Part shown: positions 21,387-30,844 of the stretch, in pieces
Position numbering within the stretch: position 1 is the stretch's first letter
How the letters are laid out: every line of letters begins with the position of its first letter
Source of the DNA: Rhodococcus spongiicola
GTDB taxonomy: Bacteria; Actinomycetota; Actinomycetes; Mycobacteriales; Mycobacteriaceae
Assembly (NCBI RefSeq): GCF_004011835.1
Contig: NZ_RKLN01000005.1
Span: forward strand, 1 to 64,000
Length of the DNA: 64,000 bases
Direction: 5' to 3'
Program-made: the position numbers and the translations under genes
The notes under the pieces: model-generated
Database searches by the model: none
Told to the model about the DNA's origin: nothing
The model's input: the letters and a program-made list of their open reading frames with translations, nothing else

Positions 21387-22789
21387 CGGACCAGCTCCCG
21401 CAGCGGCGACGACGCGAGGTCAACGGGCAGGATTCGACCGGATGCGTCGGCCATCCCCTGGCGCTGCAGCCATGCCTCGAACTCGGGTGCCGGGCGTAGT
21501 CTCAGTGCCCGGCGGACGTACAGCGCATCGTGGAACGACAAACTCTGGTAGCCGAGCATTACGTCGTCGGCGCCGGGCACCGTGATGACGAACGCGGTGC
21601 CGGCGACACCGAGGAGCGTGAGCAGGGTGTCCATGTCGTCTTGATCGGCCTCGGCGTGGTTGGTGTAGCAGACGTCGACACCCATCGGCAGCCCGAGGAG
21701 TTTCCCGCAGAAGTGGTCCTCGAGACCGGCACGAATGATCTGTTTCCCGTCGTAGAGGTACTCGGGCCCGATGAACCCGACGACGGTGTTCACCAGCAGC
21801 GGCGCGAACTCCCGCGCCACCCCGTACGCCCGCACCTCCAGCGTCTGCTGGTCGACGGGACGCCCGCCGGTGCCGAGATGCGCGCCCGCCGACAGCGCCG
21901 ATCCCTGGCCGGTCTCGAAGTACATGACGTTGCTGCCGACGCTGCCACGCCCCAGGGCGCGCGCCGCCGCGTCGGCCTCCCGCAGCAGGGACAGGTTCAC
22001 CCCGAATCCCGAATTGGCGCCCTCGGTGCCCGCGATCGACTGGAAGACCAGATCGACCGGCGCACCCTGATGGATCAGCTCGAGCGTCGTCGTCACGTGG
22101 GAGAGGACGCACGACTGCACCGGGATGTCGAACCGCACACGGATGTCGTCGAGCAGGTTGATCAGCTCGCCGGTCGCGCGGGGTGAATCCGTCGCCGGGT
22201 TGATCCCGATCACCGCATCCCCGCACCCCAGCAGCAGACCGTCGAGCGTGGCCGCGGCGATACCGCGGGGGTCGTCCGTCGGGTGGTTGGGTTGCAGCCG
22301 GGTCGCGAGCCGGCCCGGTACGCCGACGGTGGTACGGAAGGCCGATGTCACGACCGCGGCTCCGGCCACGGCGACCAGGTCCTGGTTCCGCATGATCTTG
22401 CTGACCGCGGCGACCATTTCGGGGGTCAGGCCGGGCGCGATCCGGCGGAAGGTGTCCGCCGCGTCCTCGCCCGCCGCGGTGTCCAGCAGCCAGTCCCGGA
22501 ATCCGCCGACCGTGAGGTGTGCGATCTCCCCGAACGCGGCCCGGTCGTGCGAGTCGATGATGAGACGGGTGACCTCGTCGTCCTCGTAGGGCACGACCAG
22601 ATCTTCGAGGAAGGTCTGCAGAGGGACGTCGGCGAGCGCCCACTGGGCGGCAGCACGTTCCGCGTCGGAGGACGCCGCGCACCCGGCAAGTTCGTCACCG
22701 CTCCGCAGGGGCGTGGCCTTCGCCATAAGGTCCACCAGGCCGTCGAATGTGTACCCGACTCCAGCTACCTGTTGGCTGTAGGTGGTCAT
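21383..22789 (-). CDS. eutB: Ethanolamine ammonia-lyase large subunit
   Basis: 468-aa catalytic TIM-barrel subunit. Recognised by TRLQPNHPTDDPRGIAA, GDAVIGINPATDSP, VFQSIAGTEGANSGFGVNL, MYFETGQGSALSAGAHLG and GLPMGVDVCYTNHAEADQDD. The ATG at 22789 overlaps the TGA of the permease gene, so permease, eutB and eutC form one coupled unit. A longer upstream reading would run into the permease gene and is rejected. Generates acetaldehyde, which the nearby aldehyde dehydrogenase can oxidise. Confidence 0.96.
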   Translation of the reverse strand: MTTYSQQVAGVGYTFDGLVDLMAKATPLRSGDELAGCAASSDAERAAAQWALADVPLQTFLEDLVVPYEDDEVTRLIIDSHDRAAFGEIAHLTVGGFRDWLLDTAAGEDAADTFRRIAPGLTPEMVAAVSKIMRNQDLVAVAGAAVVTSAFRTTVGVPGRLATRLQPNHPTDDPRGIAAATLDGLLLGCGDAVIGINPATDSPRATGELINLLDDIRVRFDIPVQSCVLSHVTTTLELIHQGAPVDLVFQSIAGTEGANSGFGVNLSLLREADAAARALGRGSVGSNVMYFETGQGSALSAGAHLGTGGRPVDQQTLEVRAYGVAREFAPLLVNTVVGFIGPEYLYDGKQIIRAGLEDHFCGKLLGLPMGVDVCYTNHAEADQDDMDTLLTLLGVAGTAFVITVPGADDVMLGYQSLSFHDALYVRRALRLRPAPEFEAWLQRQGMADASGRILPVDLASSPLRELVR

Positions 22790-24240
22790 ACCAGTTCTTC
22801 CTCCGCCCTTGCTACAACAGCGAACTCCTCGTCGGGCGAATTGGCAACAAGGTGATGCCGGCTGTAGAGGGCGAAGTACGTCATGAAGCCCGCGAACGCG
22901 ACGAACGTCCACAGCGCCGCCACCGGATCGACGAGGAAGGTCGCGATCACCGCGGCCGTGGCGATCACGAGGGCGAACGACGTCGTCACGACGCCGCCCG
23001 GCGTCCGGTACGGCCGTCGCATGTCAGGCTCGCGCTTACGCAACACGATGTGGCTGACCATCATCAGCACGTAGCTGACGGCGGCACCGAATACGGCCAT
23101 GTTGAGCAGCATCGCCCCCTCGCCGGTGAGCGAGAGCACGAAACCGATGGCTCCGGGAACCACGAGCGCCAGGGTGGGCGCCTTGCGAGAGTTGGTGACC
23201 GACAGGCTCTTCGGCAGATATCCGGCGCGGGACAATGCGAACGTCTGCCGGGAGTACGCGTACATGATCGAGAAGAAGCTTGCGACCAGGCCCGCGAGTC
23301 CGATGTAGTTGACAACCTTGGCCGCGGTGCCGTCGCCGAGGGCTTCGACCAGTGGGTTACCCGAAGTGGACAGCCCCTCTGCGCCCATAGCCGCGGTGGC
23401 CAGGAACAGCACGGTGACAGCGGTAACGAGCAGCACGACCATGCTGATGATGATTCCGCGCGGGACGTTCTTCTCCGGATCTCGCGCTTCTTCGGCAGCC
23501 AGGGGGACACCCTCGATGGCAAGGAAGAACCAGATCGCGAACGGCACTGCCGCCCAGATGCCGATCAGCCCGAACGGCAGGAAGCTCGAGGCCCCGACCG
23601 CATCCGTAGGGGCGATGTCGAAGAGGTTGCCCGAGTCGAACAAGCCGACTGCGGAGATCGCGAAGACCACCAGGCCCACGAGTGCGATGACGGTGATGAC
23701 GAACATTGCCTTGAGAGCCTCACCGGCGCCGGTCAGGTGGATCCCGATGAAGATGGCGTAGACCGCGAGATACACCCACCATCCGTCGGTGATCCCGAAC
23801 AGGTTCAGCGACTCGACGTAGCTGCCGATGAAGGTGGCGATGGCGGCGGGAGCGATCGAGTACTCGATGAGAATGGCAGTGCCCGTGGCGAACCCTCCCC
23901 ACGGCCCGAGTGCACGCCGGGCGAAGGTGTATCCGCCGCCGGCCGCGGGGAGCGCGGACGACAACTCCGCCATTCCCAGCACCATCGCCAGGTACATGCC
24001 TGCGATGAGCACACCCGCGATGAGCAGACCACCGAAGCCGCCTTCGGCGAGCCCGTTGTTCCATCCGGCGTAGTCGCCGGAGATGACGTAGCTGACGCCG
24101 AGGCCGGCCAACAACAGCCAGCCCGCCGATCCCTTACGGAGCGTGCGCTTCTCCAGATAGCTGCTGTCTTCCGGGTGGAAGTCGGCGGCATCGTGATGCT
24201 GGACTGCTCCGGCGTTCGTGGAATCTTCGACTCGTGACAT
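22786..24240 (-). CDS. eat: Ethanolamine permease, APC superfamily
   Basis: 484 aa, about 12 membrane helices. Start of the core: GWLLLAGLGVSYVISGDYAGWNNGLAEGG; AELSSALPAAGGGYTFARRALGPWGGF is the APC consensus region; IEGVPLAAEEARDPEKNVPRG is the conserved loop. Coupled to eutB by overlapping stop/start, so the substrate is assigned as ethanolamine. A 15-bp-stem hairpin precedes the gene. Confidence 0.9.
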   Translation of the reverse strand: MSRVEDSTNAGAVQHHDAADFHPEDSSYLEKRTLRKGSAGWLLLAGLGVSYVISGDYAGWNNGLAEGGFGGLLIAGVLIAGMYLAMVLGMAELSSALPAAGGGYTFARRALGPWGGFATGTAILIEYSIAPAAIATFIGSYVESLNLFGITDGWWVYLAVYAIFIGIHLTGAGEALKAMFVITVIALVGLVVFAISAVGLFDSGNLFDIAPTDAVGASSFLPFGLIGIWAAVPFAIWFFLAIEGVPLAAEEARDPEKNVPRGIIISMVVLLVTAVTVLFLATAAMGAEGLSTSGNPLVEALGDGTAAKVVNYIGLAGLVASFFSIMYAYSRQTFALSRAGYLPKSLSVTNSRKAPTLALVVPGAIGFVLSLTGEGAMLLNMAVFGAAVSYVLMMVSHIVLRKREPDMRRPYRTPGGVVTTSFALVIATAAVIATFLVDPVAALWTFVAFAGFMTYFALYSRHHLVANSPDEEFAVVARAEEELV

Positions 24241-24258
24241 TCAGTCCCCCATATCAGC

Positions 24259-24292
24259 CGTTCGCTGCGGCGCGGTTGCGCCGCAGCGAACG
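24259..24292 (-). terminator. Hairpin between the DUF779 gene and the eut operon
   Basis: A perfect 15-bp stem (CGTTCGCTGCGGCGC and its complement) with loop GGTT. It lies 78 bp after the DUF779 stop and 19 bp before the permease ATG. No U-run follows, so it may end the aldehyde dehydrogenase transcript or act as a leader structure of the eut operon. Confidence 0.6.
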
Positions 24293-24369
24293 TTAGGTGC
24301 GATGTGTGCCGGTCGCGTCAACGGATCGTGACGACGACGTGAACCCCAGATACGCCTCCCTGCAAGGTG

Positions 24370-24912
24370 TTACGAGTCAGCGTGCGACTGCGGAACCGGG
24401 CACGCGTCGACCGCCTCCGACACAATCTGCGGCTCGAGCGAGGCCGGGTACCTGCGGCCTCGCTCCCATCCCTCGCCGTCGATCACATCCTCGGCGGCAA
24501 GTAGTGCGTTCTCCTCGGGAGTGAAGGCGCGTGCGCGGCTGAGGAACCGCAGCCCCTCGGGGCTCTCGAGACTGAACCCGGCTCCGCGGCCGGGGACGAC
24601 GTCGAGGATCAGCTGCGTGTGCTTCCACGCCTCGAACTGCGAGCCGGAAATCCACACCGGCACCGCGTCGGCGGCATCGGGCGGGGTCGGCGCCGTCTCC
24701 CCGACGTCGAGCCGCAGATCGAGGACGCCGAGGAGCACGTCTCGGTCACCGACGATGAACTCACCGTCGGGGTAACACATCGGCGCGGAACCGTCGCAAC
24801 AACCGCCCGACTGATGCATCATCAGCGGCCCGTGGACACCACCGAGGCGGCGCAGCAGCTCCGCCGCCCCGGCAGTTGCCTTCAGGCGCCGCGGCGCCCG
24901 AGAGCCGTCCAT
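24370..24912 (-). CDS. DUF779 domain protein, aldehyde dehydrogenase partner
   Basis: 180 aa; the DUF779 core is LMMHQSGGCCDGSAPMCYPDGEF (residues about 30-52), then GDRDVLLGVLDL and FEAWKHTQLILDVVPGRGAGFSLE. The CCDG cluster suggests metal or thiol chemistry. ATG overlaps the stop of the aldehyde dehydrogenase gene, the usual pairing of this family across actinobacteria and proteobacteria. The precise role is not established. The start MDGSRA is chosen from the ATGA overlap; a longer frame exists but overlaps the dehydrogenase. Confidence 0.85.
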   Translation of the reverse strand: MDGSRAPRRLKATAGAAELLRRLGGVHGPLMMHQSGGCCDGSAPMCYPDGEFIVGDRDVLLGVLDLRLDVGETAPTPPDAADAVPVWISGSQFEAWKHTQLILDVVPGRGAGFSLESPEGLRFLSRARAFTPEENALLAAEDVIDGEGWERGRRYPASLEPQIVSEAVDACPVPQSHADS

Positions 24913-26435
24913 CAGAAGAAGCCTTGAGCCGTCTCGGAGTAGCTCACCAGGAGGTTCTTGGTCTGCTGGTAGTGCTCGAGCATCATCAGATGGTTCTCGC
25001 GGCCGATGCCTGACTGCTTGTAGCCGCCGAATGCCGCGTGCGCGGGGTACTGGTGGTAGGTGTTCGTCCAGACCCGACCGGCCTGGATGTCGCGGCCGGC
25101 GCGGTACGCGACCCTGCCGTCCCGAGACCACACACCGGCGCCGAGACCATAGAGGGTGTCGTTGGCAATCTCGATGGCCTGGTCGTAGTCCTTGAACGAA
25201 GTGACTGAGACGACGGGTCCGAAGATCTCCTCCTGGAAGATCCGCATCTTGTTCTGGCCGGTGAAGATCGTCGGCTGTACGTAGTAGCCGCCCGACAGGT
25301 CGCCGCCGAGTTCGGCACGCTCACCACCGGTGACGATCTTGGCGCCTTCGCCCTTGCCGATCTCGATGTACGACAGGATCTTCTCGAGCTGATCGTTGGA
25401 AGCTTGCGCACCGATCATCGTTTCCGTGTCGAGCGGATCGCCTTGGCGCACAGCCTTGGTTCGGATTGCTGCCATCTCGAGGAACTCGTCGTAGATGTCC
25501 TCCTGAATCAGCGAGCGCGACGGGCAGGTGCACACCTCACCCTGGTTGAGGGCGAACATGGTGAACCCCTCGAGCGCCTTGTCCTGGAAGGCGTCGGCGG
25601 CGGAGAGGACGTCGGAGAAGAAGATGTTCGGGCTCTTGCCCCCGAGTTCGAGCGTCACCGGGATGAGGTTCTGCGAGGCGTACTGCATGATCAGTCGGCC
25701 CGTGGTGGTCTCGCCGGTGAACGCGATCTTCCGGATCCGCGGGCTCGAAGCGAGTGGCTTACCCGCCTCGGTACCGAATCCGTTCACGATGTTGACGACG
25801 CCGGGCGGCAGCAGATCACCGATGATGCTGAACAAGTACAGGATCGATGCCGGGGTCTGCTCGGCCGGCTTGAGGACCACGGCGTTACCGGCCGCGAGGG
25901 CAGGCGCGAGTTTCCAGGTGGCCATCAGGATCGGGAAGTTCCACGGGATGATCTGGCCGACCACGCCGAGTGGCTCGTGGAAGTGGTAGGCGACGGTGTC
26001 GGCGTTGATCTCCGACAACGAACCCTCCTGCGCACGAATGGCGGCGGCGAAGTACCGGAAGTGGTCAACCGCGAGGGGGATGTCCGCGTTGAGCGTCTCC
26101 CGGATCGGCTTGCCGTTGTCCCACGACTCGGCGAGCGCGATCTTCTCGATGTTCTCCTCGATCCGATCAGCGATCTTGTTGAGAATTACGGCGCGCTCGG
26201 CCGCCGACGTCTTGCCCCAGGCCGGAGCGGCGGCGTGCGCGGCGTCGAGCGCGAGTTCGATGTCCTCGGCCGTCGAACGAGGAATCTCACAGAACGATTC
26301 ACCGGTGACCGGCGTCGGGTTCTCGAAGTACTGACCCTTCACCGGGGCCACCCACTGGCCGCCGATCAGATTCCCGTACCGCGACTCGAAAGCCATCAGT
26401 GCGTTGGACGAACCAGGACGGGCATACACGGTCAT
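24912..26435 (-). CDS. NAD-dependent aldehyde dehydrogenase (acetaldehyde type, ExaC/AldA-like)
   Basis: 507 aa. [21 protein letters not shown] (near 165), the glutamate motif [12 protein letters not shown] (near 265), and the nucleophile in [11 protein letters not shown] at Cys302, the classical position, with another Cys at 304. Converts acetaldehyde, from ethanolamine or ethanol, to acetate with NAD. Next to a DUF779 gene and downstream of an AcoR-like activator; the upstream region has two palindromes. The lineage resembles the PQQ/ethanol-pathway dehydrogenases (ExaC). Confidence 0.93.
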   Translation of the reverse strand: MTVYARPGSSNALMAFESRYGNLIGGQWVAPVKGQYFENPTPVTGESFCEIPRSTAEDIELALDAAHAAAPAWGKTSAAERAVILNKIADRIEENIEKIALAESWDNGKPIRETLNADIPLAVDHFRYFAAAIRAQEGSLSEINADTVAYHFHEPLGVVGQIIPWNFPILMATWKLAPALAAGNAVVLKPAEQTPASILYLFSIIGDLLPPGVVNIVNGFGTEAGKPLASSPRIRKIAFTGETTTGRLIMQYASQNLIPVTLELGGKSPNIFFSDVLSAADAFQDKALEGFTMFALNQGEVCTCPSRSLIQEDIYDEFLEMAAIRTKAVRQGDPLDTETMIGAQASNDQLEKILSYIEIGKGEGAKIVTGGERAELGGDLSGGYYVQPTIFTGQNKMRIFQEEIFGPVVSVTSFKDYDQAIEIANDTLYGLGAGVWSRDGRVAYRAGRDIQAGRVWTNTYHQYPAHAAFGGYKQSGIGRENHLMMLEHYQQTKNLLVSYSETAQGFF

Positions 26436-26456
26436 CGAAGACTCCTGTCTGTGTAG

Positions 26457-26473
26457 TCACATTCGGAATGTGA
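26457..26473. promoter_or_regulatory. Palindrome TCACATTC-G-GAATGTGA upstream of the aldehyde dehydrogenase
   Basis: Perfect 8-bp arms around one base, 22 bp upstream of the dehydrogenase ATG. Thirteen bases (CATTCGGAATGTG) recur at 46096-46108 upstream of mftC. Could be an operator in the leader; the binding protein is unknown. Confidence 0.5.
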
Positions 26474-26497
26474 TTCAGGACACTAGTCGGGAGAACG

Positions 26498-26514
26498 TTG
26501 CAACCACGTTGCAA
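26498..26514 (-). promoter_or_regulatory. Probable AcoR-type activator site
   Basis: TTGCAAC-GTG-GTTGCAA on the minus strand, 7-bp perfect arms, 63 bp upstream of the aldehyde dehydrogenase ATG and just after the regulator stop. GTTGCAA-type dyads are plausible upstream activating sites for Fis-type or AcoR-like regulators. Confidence 0.5.
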
Positions 26515-26520
26515 ACACGG

Positions 26521-27813
26521 TCACAAGTGGGCTCCGAACCGACGGTCGAGCATGCGCAGGTGTGCGACCGCCTGCGCATGCAGCAGCGAACGACTATCGA
26601 GCGTCGACAGGTATTCGACCCAGGAATCGCGGTCCAGGCGCCCGTGGATCGAATTGGTCCAGGACGCCAGCACACGCTGGTCGCCGCAGCGCAGCACCGT
26701 GGCCTGCACCCGAGCCCACAAGTCCTCGCGTACCTCGGCGATTCCCGGCGAATCCGAACCCGCGAGCACCGGCCCCTCGTACAGGCGCAAGGCCGATTCC
26801 ACGTCGCCACGGTCGAGGTGCGCACGCACGTCCGACAGGTCGGACTCCAACGGAGCCAGCAGCCGGTAGGGCCGCGAACCGAGGCGATGGGCCCCGAACA
26901 CCCTGCGGAGTCTCGACATCTCGGCCCGCACCGTTACCGTGTCGAGTTCGCCTTCGTCGAGTAGCACGCCGAGATGATCGGCCGTCAACCCTTCCGGGTG
27001 CTCGGCAAGCAACACCAGGATCTCGGCGTGCCGCCGGGACAACTCGAGCCGCTCCCGGTCGAGGAGCAGCACCGGACGTCCGTGGCCGAGAACCTCGAGC
27101 CGAGCCGGACCCGACGCGATCGGCGGCGCCGTGAGCGCTTGCACACGAAGTTCGGCCTCGACGGCAGCGACTGTGGCCCGGACCAGCGCCAGCGCCTCCG
27201 GCGTAGCGACGCGGGGACCGCCGGTGATGTCGATGGCTCCGAGGATGAGTCCGGTCACCGGGTCGTGAACTGGGGCAGCGGAGCAACTCCAGTCGTGGAC
27301 CGCCCGGTTGAAGTGCTCGGCTGCGAAGATCTGCACCCCGTGGTCGAGTTCGAGGGCGGTACCCGGTGCATTGGTCCCTACCCGGTCCTCGCTCCAGTCG
27401 GCGCCCTCGACGAAGTTCATGTGCAGCGCGCGGTCCTTCGCGGCGATATCGCCTTCGACCCACAACAGCCGGCCCCGATCGTCACTGATCGCGATCAGCA
27501 GCCCCGTGTCGACGACATCGTCCACAAGCAGGCGACGCACCACGGGACGTATGGCCGCGAGCCTGTGTGTTTTGCGGTACCGCTCGAGTTCGATTCCGTC
27601 GATCGCTACCGAGTCGTCGGGCCCGTCGGGGCTCACGCCGTTCCCCCGGCTGCGCAGCCACGAGTCGCGTACGACGGACCGGACGGCCGCGTCAGTCCCG
27701 GCCGACTCGACGAATGACTGGTGCGCGACAGAGGTCCGCTCGGCGAGCAGGCCGAAGTCCTCGCCTGGCCGCACCGCGATCCACGGATTGGGTGCGGGTT
27801 CCCGCATCGTCAT
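26521..27813 (-). CDS. AcoR-like GAF-domain transcriptional regulator
   Basis: About 430 aa. The N-terminal third matches AcoR-type regulators: VVRDSWLRSRGNGVSPDGPD then a GAF domain (TGLLIAISDDRGRLLWVEGD, GTNAPGTALELDHGVQIFAAEHF, CSAAPVHDPVTGLILGAIDI). The central sigma-54 ATPase domain is absent; the C-terminal half has a short helical DNA-binding region (ELSRRHAEILVLLAEHPEGLT, TVRAEMSRLRRVFGAHRLGSRPYRL). This is the actinobacterial form found beside aldehyde dehydrogenase genes. GGAGGTGAT precedes clustered ATG codons at 27816, 27813 and 27807; 27813 is chosen by spacing. Likely activates the downstream dehydrogenase/DUF779 genes. Confidence 0.82.
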   Translation of the reverse strand: MTMREPAPNPWIAVRPGEDFGLLAERTSVAHQSFVESAGTDAAVRSVVRDSWLRSRGNGVSPDGPDDSVAIDGIELERYRKTHRLAAIRPVVRRLLVDDVVDTGLLIAISDDRGRLLWVEGDIAAKDRALHMNFVEGADWSEDRVGTNAPGTALELDHGVQIFAAEHFNRAVHDWSCSAAPVHDPVTGLILGAIDITGGPRVATPEALALVRATVAAVEAELRVQALTAPPIASGPARLEVLGHGRPVLLLDRERLELSRRHAEILVLLAEHPEGLTADHLGVLLDEGELDTVTVRAEMSRLRRVFGAHRLGSRPYRLLAPLESDLSDVRAHLDRGDVESALRLYEGPVLAGSDSPGIAEVREDLWARVQATVLRCGDQRVLASWTNSIHGRLDRDSWVEYLSTLDSRSLLHAQAVAHLRMLDRRFGAHL

Positions 27814-27883
27814 CATCACCTCCGTTCGCGTGCCGATCGTCTCGCGCTCGCGAGGCCAGCTCACGAGGCCACTGTAACGCCCG

Positions 27884-29362
27884 TCACAAGAAGGTGCTGG
27901 CACGCAGTGCGACCATGACCGCGGTCGCGTGGGGTCCACGACTGGGGACGGTCGGAAGGATGGACGTGTCTACGACGAACAAACCGTCGACGCCGTGTAC
28001 TCGGCACCGTTCGTCGACCACCGATTCGTCCTCGTTCACGCCCATCCGGCAACTCCCAGACAGGTGTAGCGACGTGCCGAGGTGATCCGCCAGCCATTGA
28101 TCCGACAGCTCGATCGGCTCGGGCTCGAGCAGTCGGCTCATCGGCCCGGCATGCATGAGTTCCTCCGCGTGGGACACCGCATCCCGCAGGGTCCGACGGT
28201 CGTCGGCCGACTCGAGGTAGCGGTAGGACACCCGCGGAACGTCACCGGGGTCGGCCGACAACAGGCGGATCTCACCACGGCTGTGCGGACGCATCAGTAC
28301 CACACCGAGGCACGGCTTTCCGGCCCCCGCCCCGGGAATGAGGTCACCGAACGACGCTGTATAGGGCCGCATTTCGATCGCACCAGTGTTGAGTGTCACC
28401 TGCAGAGCCGGCGTCCGCCGAGTCCGTGTCACCGGCCTCCTGTAGCGGTACGGCACCACGATCTCGGGATGATCGGTGAACTCTGCGCCGACCTCCGGCA
28501 GGTCCGCGACCACCGGTATGCCCAGGGCGGACAGGTGGTCGGCATCTCCGATGCCGGAGAGCATCAGCAGGTGTGGTGTCGCGACGGCACCGGCCGTGAG
28601 GACCACCTCCGAGGTACGGATCATCCGTACCTCGGAGGTGGTCGAGACCTCGAGTCCCGTTACCCGCGTGCCCGAGAACAGGACCCGGGTAACGGTCGTG
28701 TCGGACCGGACGGTCAGGTTGGGCCGGTCGAGATTGGGGATCAGGTACGCAGATGCCGGCCCCACCCGGACCCCGTCGCGGATGTTCAACGGCACCGGCC
28801 CGATGCCCTTCGAACCGGGAGCGTTCTTGTCGGGATCATCAGGATGGCCCGCGGCGTGCGCTACGTCGGCGAACGCGCTGCTGATCGGGTGCCACGCCTC
28901 CAGTGGTTCACGCCGAACCGGAATGGGACCGTCCGTCCCGTGCCACTGTCCGGTGAAGTCCCAATCCGTCTCGATCGCCCTGTAGAACGGGAGCACCTGC
29001 TCGTACGACCACGACGCCGGCCAGTCGCCGAAATCCTCGACCTGAGCCCGCACGAAGTAGCCTCCGTTGACCGCACCCGATCCGCCGAGTACCCGGCCAC
29101 GCGCGATCCAGCCGGATCGACCGCTCGTCAACTCCACCGGGTAGGGCCAGGTCCAGCGGCTGTTCGGGCCCACCGGGAGAACACCCGCGTCGTTCAAGTC
29201 GGGTGGGAATTCCTCCGGACCACGATGGCCCGGACCGGATTCGACGACAACGACGTTACGCTCGGGATCCTCGCTCAGCCGGCCGGCGAGGACGCTCCCG
29301 CACGAGCCTGCGCCCACGACGACCACGTCCGCAGATTCCGGGAAGCCGCCGACCGCCGCCAC
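27884..29362 (-). CDS. mftG: MftG, GMC-family mycofactocin dehydrogenase
   Basis: 492-aa GMC oxidoreductase. FAD-binding VVVVGAGSCGSVLAGRLSED at residue 13; GRVLGGSGAVNGGYFVRAQ (GMC signature 1) near 89; LTAGAVATPHLLMLSGIG (signature 2) near 255; C-terminal HLSGSCRMG and a SRGPHATAVMV segment. MftG links reduced mycofactocin to the respiratory chain in mycobacteria. GTG start lies 2 bases after the mftF stop. A perfect 43-bp palindrome lies inside the gene (28601-28643), encoding a doubled TSEV. Family and position both support the assignment. Confidence 0.93.
   Translation of the reverse strand: MAAVGGFPESADVVVVGAGSCGSVLAGRLSEDPERNVVVVESGPGHRGPEEFPPDLNDAGVLPVGPNSRWTWPYPVELTSGRSGWIARGRVLGGSGAVNGGYFVRAQVEDFGDWPASWSYEQVLPFYRAIETDWDFTGQWHGTDGPIPVRREPLEAWHPISSAFADVAHAAGHPDDPDKNAPGSKGIGPVPLNIRDGVRVGPASAYLIPNLDRPNLTVRSDTTVTRVLFSGTRVTGLEVSTTSEVRMIRTSEVVLTAGAVATPHLLMLSGIGDADHLSALGIPVVADLPEVGAEFTDHPEIVVPYRYRRPVTRTRRTPALQVTLNTGAIEMRPYTASFGDLIPGAGAGKPCLGVVLMRPHSRGEIRLLSADPGDVPRVSYRYLESADDRRTLRDAVSHAEELMHAGPMSRLLEPEPIELSDQWLADHLGTSLHLSGSCRMGVNEDESVVDERCRVHGVDGLFVVDTSILPTVPSRGPHATAVMVALRASTFL
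28601..28643. repeat. Perfect 21-bp-arm palindrome inside mftG
   Basis: Arms 28601-28621 and 28623-28643 are exact reverse complements around a single centre base at 28622. The left arm starts GACCACCTCCGAGGTACGG. In the protein it encodes TTSEV...RTSEVV around residues 242-252. Confidence 0.95.
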
Positions 29363-29364
29363 GG

Positions 29365-30762
29365 TCAGCTACCGAGGCGGGGCTTGAGCGCTCGCAAATC
29401 CCGGGCCTTGATGACGCCTCGCCACAGGCCTGCACCGTAAGCGACGTCGTCGAGGCGCTTGAACATCGTGTGCCGGATCGGCCCGAGCCCTCCGGGCTCC
29501 CGATGTGTCGCCCAGTCCACCGCGCCCTCGGTGATCGCGACGGCCACCACCAGGCGCCTGATCCGACGTGAGAACAACACAGCGAGCAAGGTGACGGGCC
29601 AGTACGACCGGCACATCGCCGACGCGACCTGCCACGCGCCGCTGCTGAAACCACGTGCGGCGAGGATCGCGGCGATGCGGGTGGGCCGATCGAGGTCGAC
29701 GAACGTGCGGCGTAGCCGCAGCACGGTGATCAGGAAAGTCACCAGCCCGGAGAGGATCCCGGTTCGGGTGCAGCTCGCGACGGCCAGGACGGACACCAGC
29801 GTCCACTTCGACATCGCGATCGGTGGCACCATGCCCTCGTGCCGCGCCGCGAGCTCGGCTGCCCCGGTTCCATAGAACGCCTTGCGGGTGAACCACCTCC
29901 CGAAGGAGACGCGATGGTCGTGCGCGACATGGGCGACAGGCTCGTAGCGCAGACGCCAGCCGGCCTCCTGTAGCCGCCAGCACAGGTCGACGTCCTCGGC
30001 TACGTGCATCGCCTCGTCGAACCCGCCCGCGTCCGCCAGAACCTCTCGACGCACCAGCATCGCGGCGCTCGGTACGTACGAGACAGCGCCGCCCGAACGG
30101 ACCGCAGACTCCTTGCGGCCCAGATCGAGCGACGATCGCGCGTGCTCGTACCGAGCGAGCATCGCACCGTCAGGCTCTAGGGCGACGATTCGCGGCGCCA
30201 CGAGCGCGACCGAGGGATCGCTGAAATGCCCGAGCATGCGTTCGAGCCACCCGGTCTGGGGAACCACGTCCGAGTCCAGGAAAGCAACGAAAGGTGTTTT
30301 CGCTGCTTGTAATCCGGTGTTTCGCGCCGCGGCCGGTCCGCGGGAACGGTCGTGCCGCAGCAGTGTCACGTGCGCAGTGCAGCCGGAAACATCCGGCAGC
30401 TCGAGCGGACTCGCGGAACCGTCGTCGACGACGACGAGCTCGAGTCCCCGCAGGGTCGGCATCAAGCGCGCGATGCCGTCGACGTTGTCCCGAACCGGCA
30501 CCACGACAGTCACGTCGCTCGGCGATGGTGTGGTCATGGGCCGCGGGTTCGCCACCCCGGAATCGAGCAGTCGACGCGCGACGACGGCCGTTCTCGAGTC
30601 GACGACCTCGAGGTAGCCACCGCCGATCATGTCAACGGCGGCGGGCGCTAGCTTGAGCATGCGCGTAGGCGACCCACCGATCAGAACGCGGCCGCCGGAG
30701 TAAGAGCGCACCATGGGGTCGATCCGGATCCCGAACCCGTCGGGCAGTCGAGCATCGCGCAT
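29365..30762 (-). CDS. mftF: MftF, mycofactocin glycosyltransferase
   Basis: About 465 aa. An N-terminal PqqD-like region ([20 protein letters not shown]) is followed by a GT2 glycosyltransferase domain: [51 protein letters not shown], and [18 protein letters not shown] hydrophobic C-terminal part contains about two membrane segments. Adds the oligoglucose chain to premycofactocin. The ATG at 30762 ([12 protein letters not shown]) fits the family start; a GTG 60 bases further up is possible. Lies between mftE and mftG. Confidence 0.92.
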   Translation of the reverse strand: MRDARLPDGFGIRIDPMVRSYSGGRVLIGGSPTRMLKLAPAAVDMIGGGYLEVVDSRTAVVARRLLDSGVANPRPMTTPSPSDVTVVVPVRDNVDGIARLMPTLRGLELVVVDDGSASPLELPDVSGCTAHVTLLRHDRSRGPAAARNTGLQAAKTPFVAFLDSDVVPQTGWLERMLGHFSDPSVALVAPRIVALEPDGAMLARYEHARSSLDLGRKESAVRSGGAVSYVPSAAMLVRREVLADAGGFDEAMHVAEDVDLCWRLQEAGWRLRYEPVAHVAHDHRVSFGRWFTRKAFYGTGAAELAARHEGMVPPIAMSKWTLVSVLAVASCTRTGILSGLVTFLITVLRLRRTFVDLDRPTRIAAILAARGFSSGAWQVASAMCRSYWPVTLLAVLFSRRIRRLVVAVAITEGAVDWATHREPGGLGPIRHTMFKRLDDVAYGAGLWRGVIKARDLRALKPRLGS

Positions 30763-30844
30763 CACACGATGGTAGAGCTGACGGGACAGGCAGGCAGACC
30801 TTGTTGGAAAAATTCCGGACACGAGAGGCCAATCACCGCACCCG

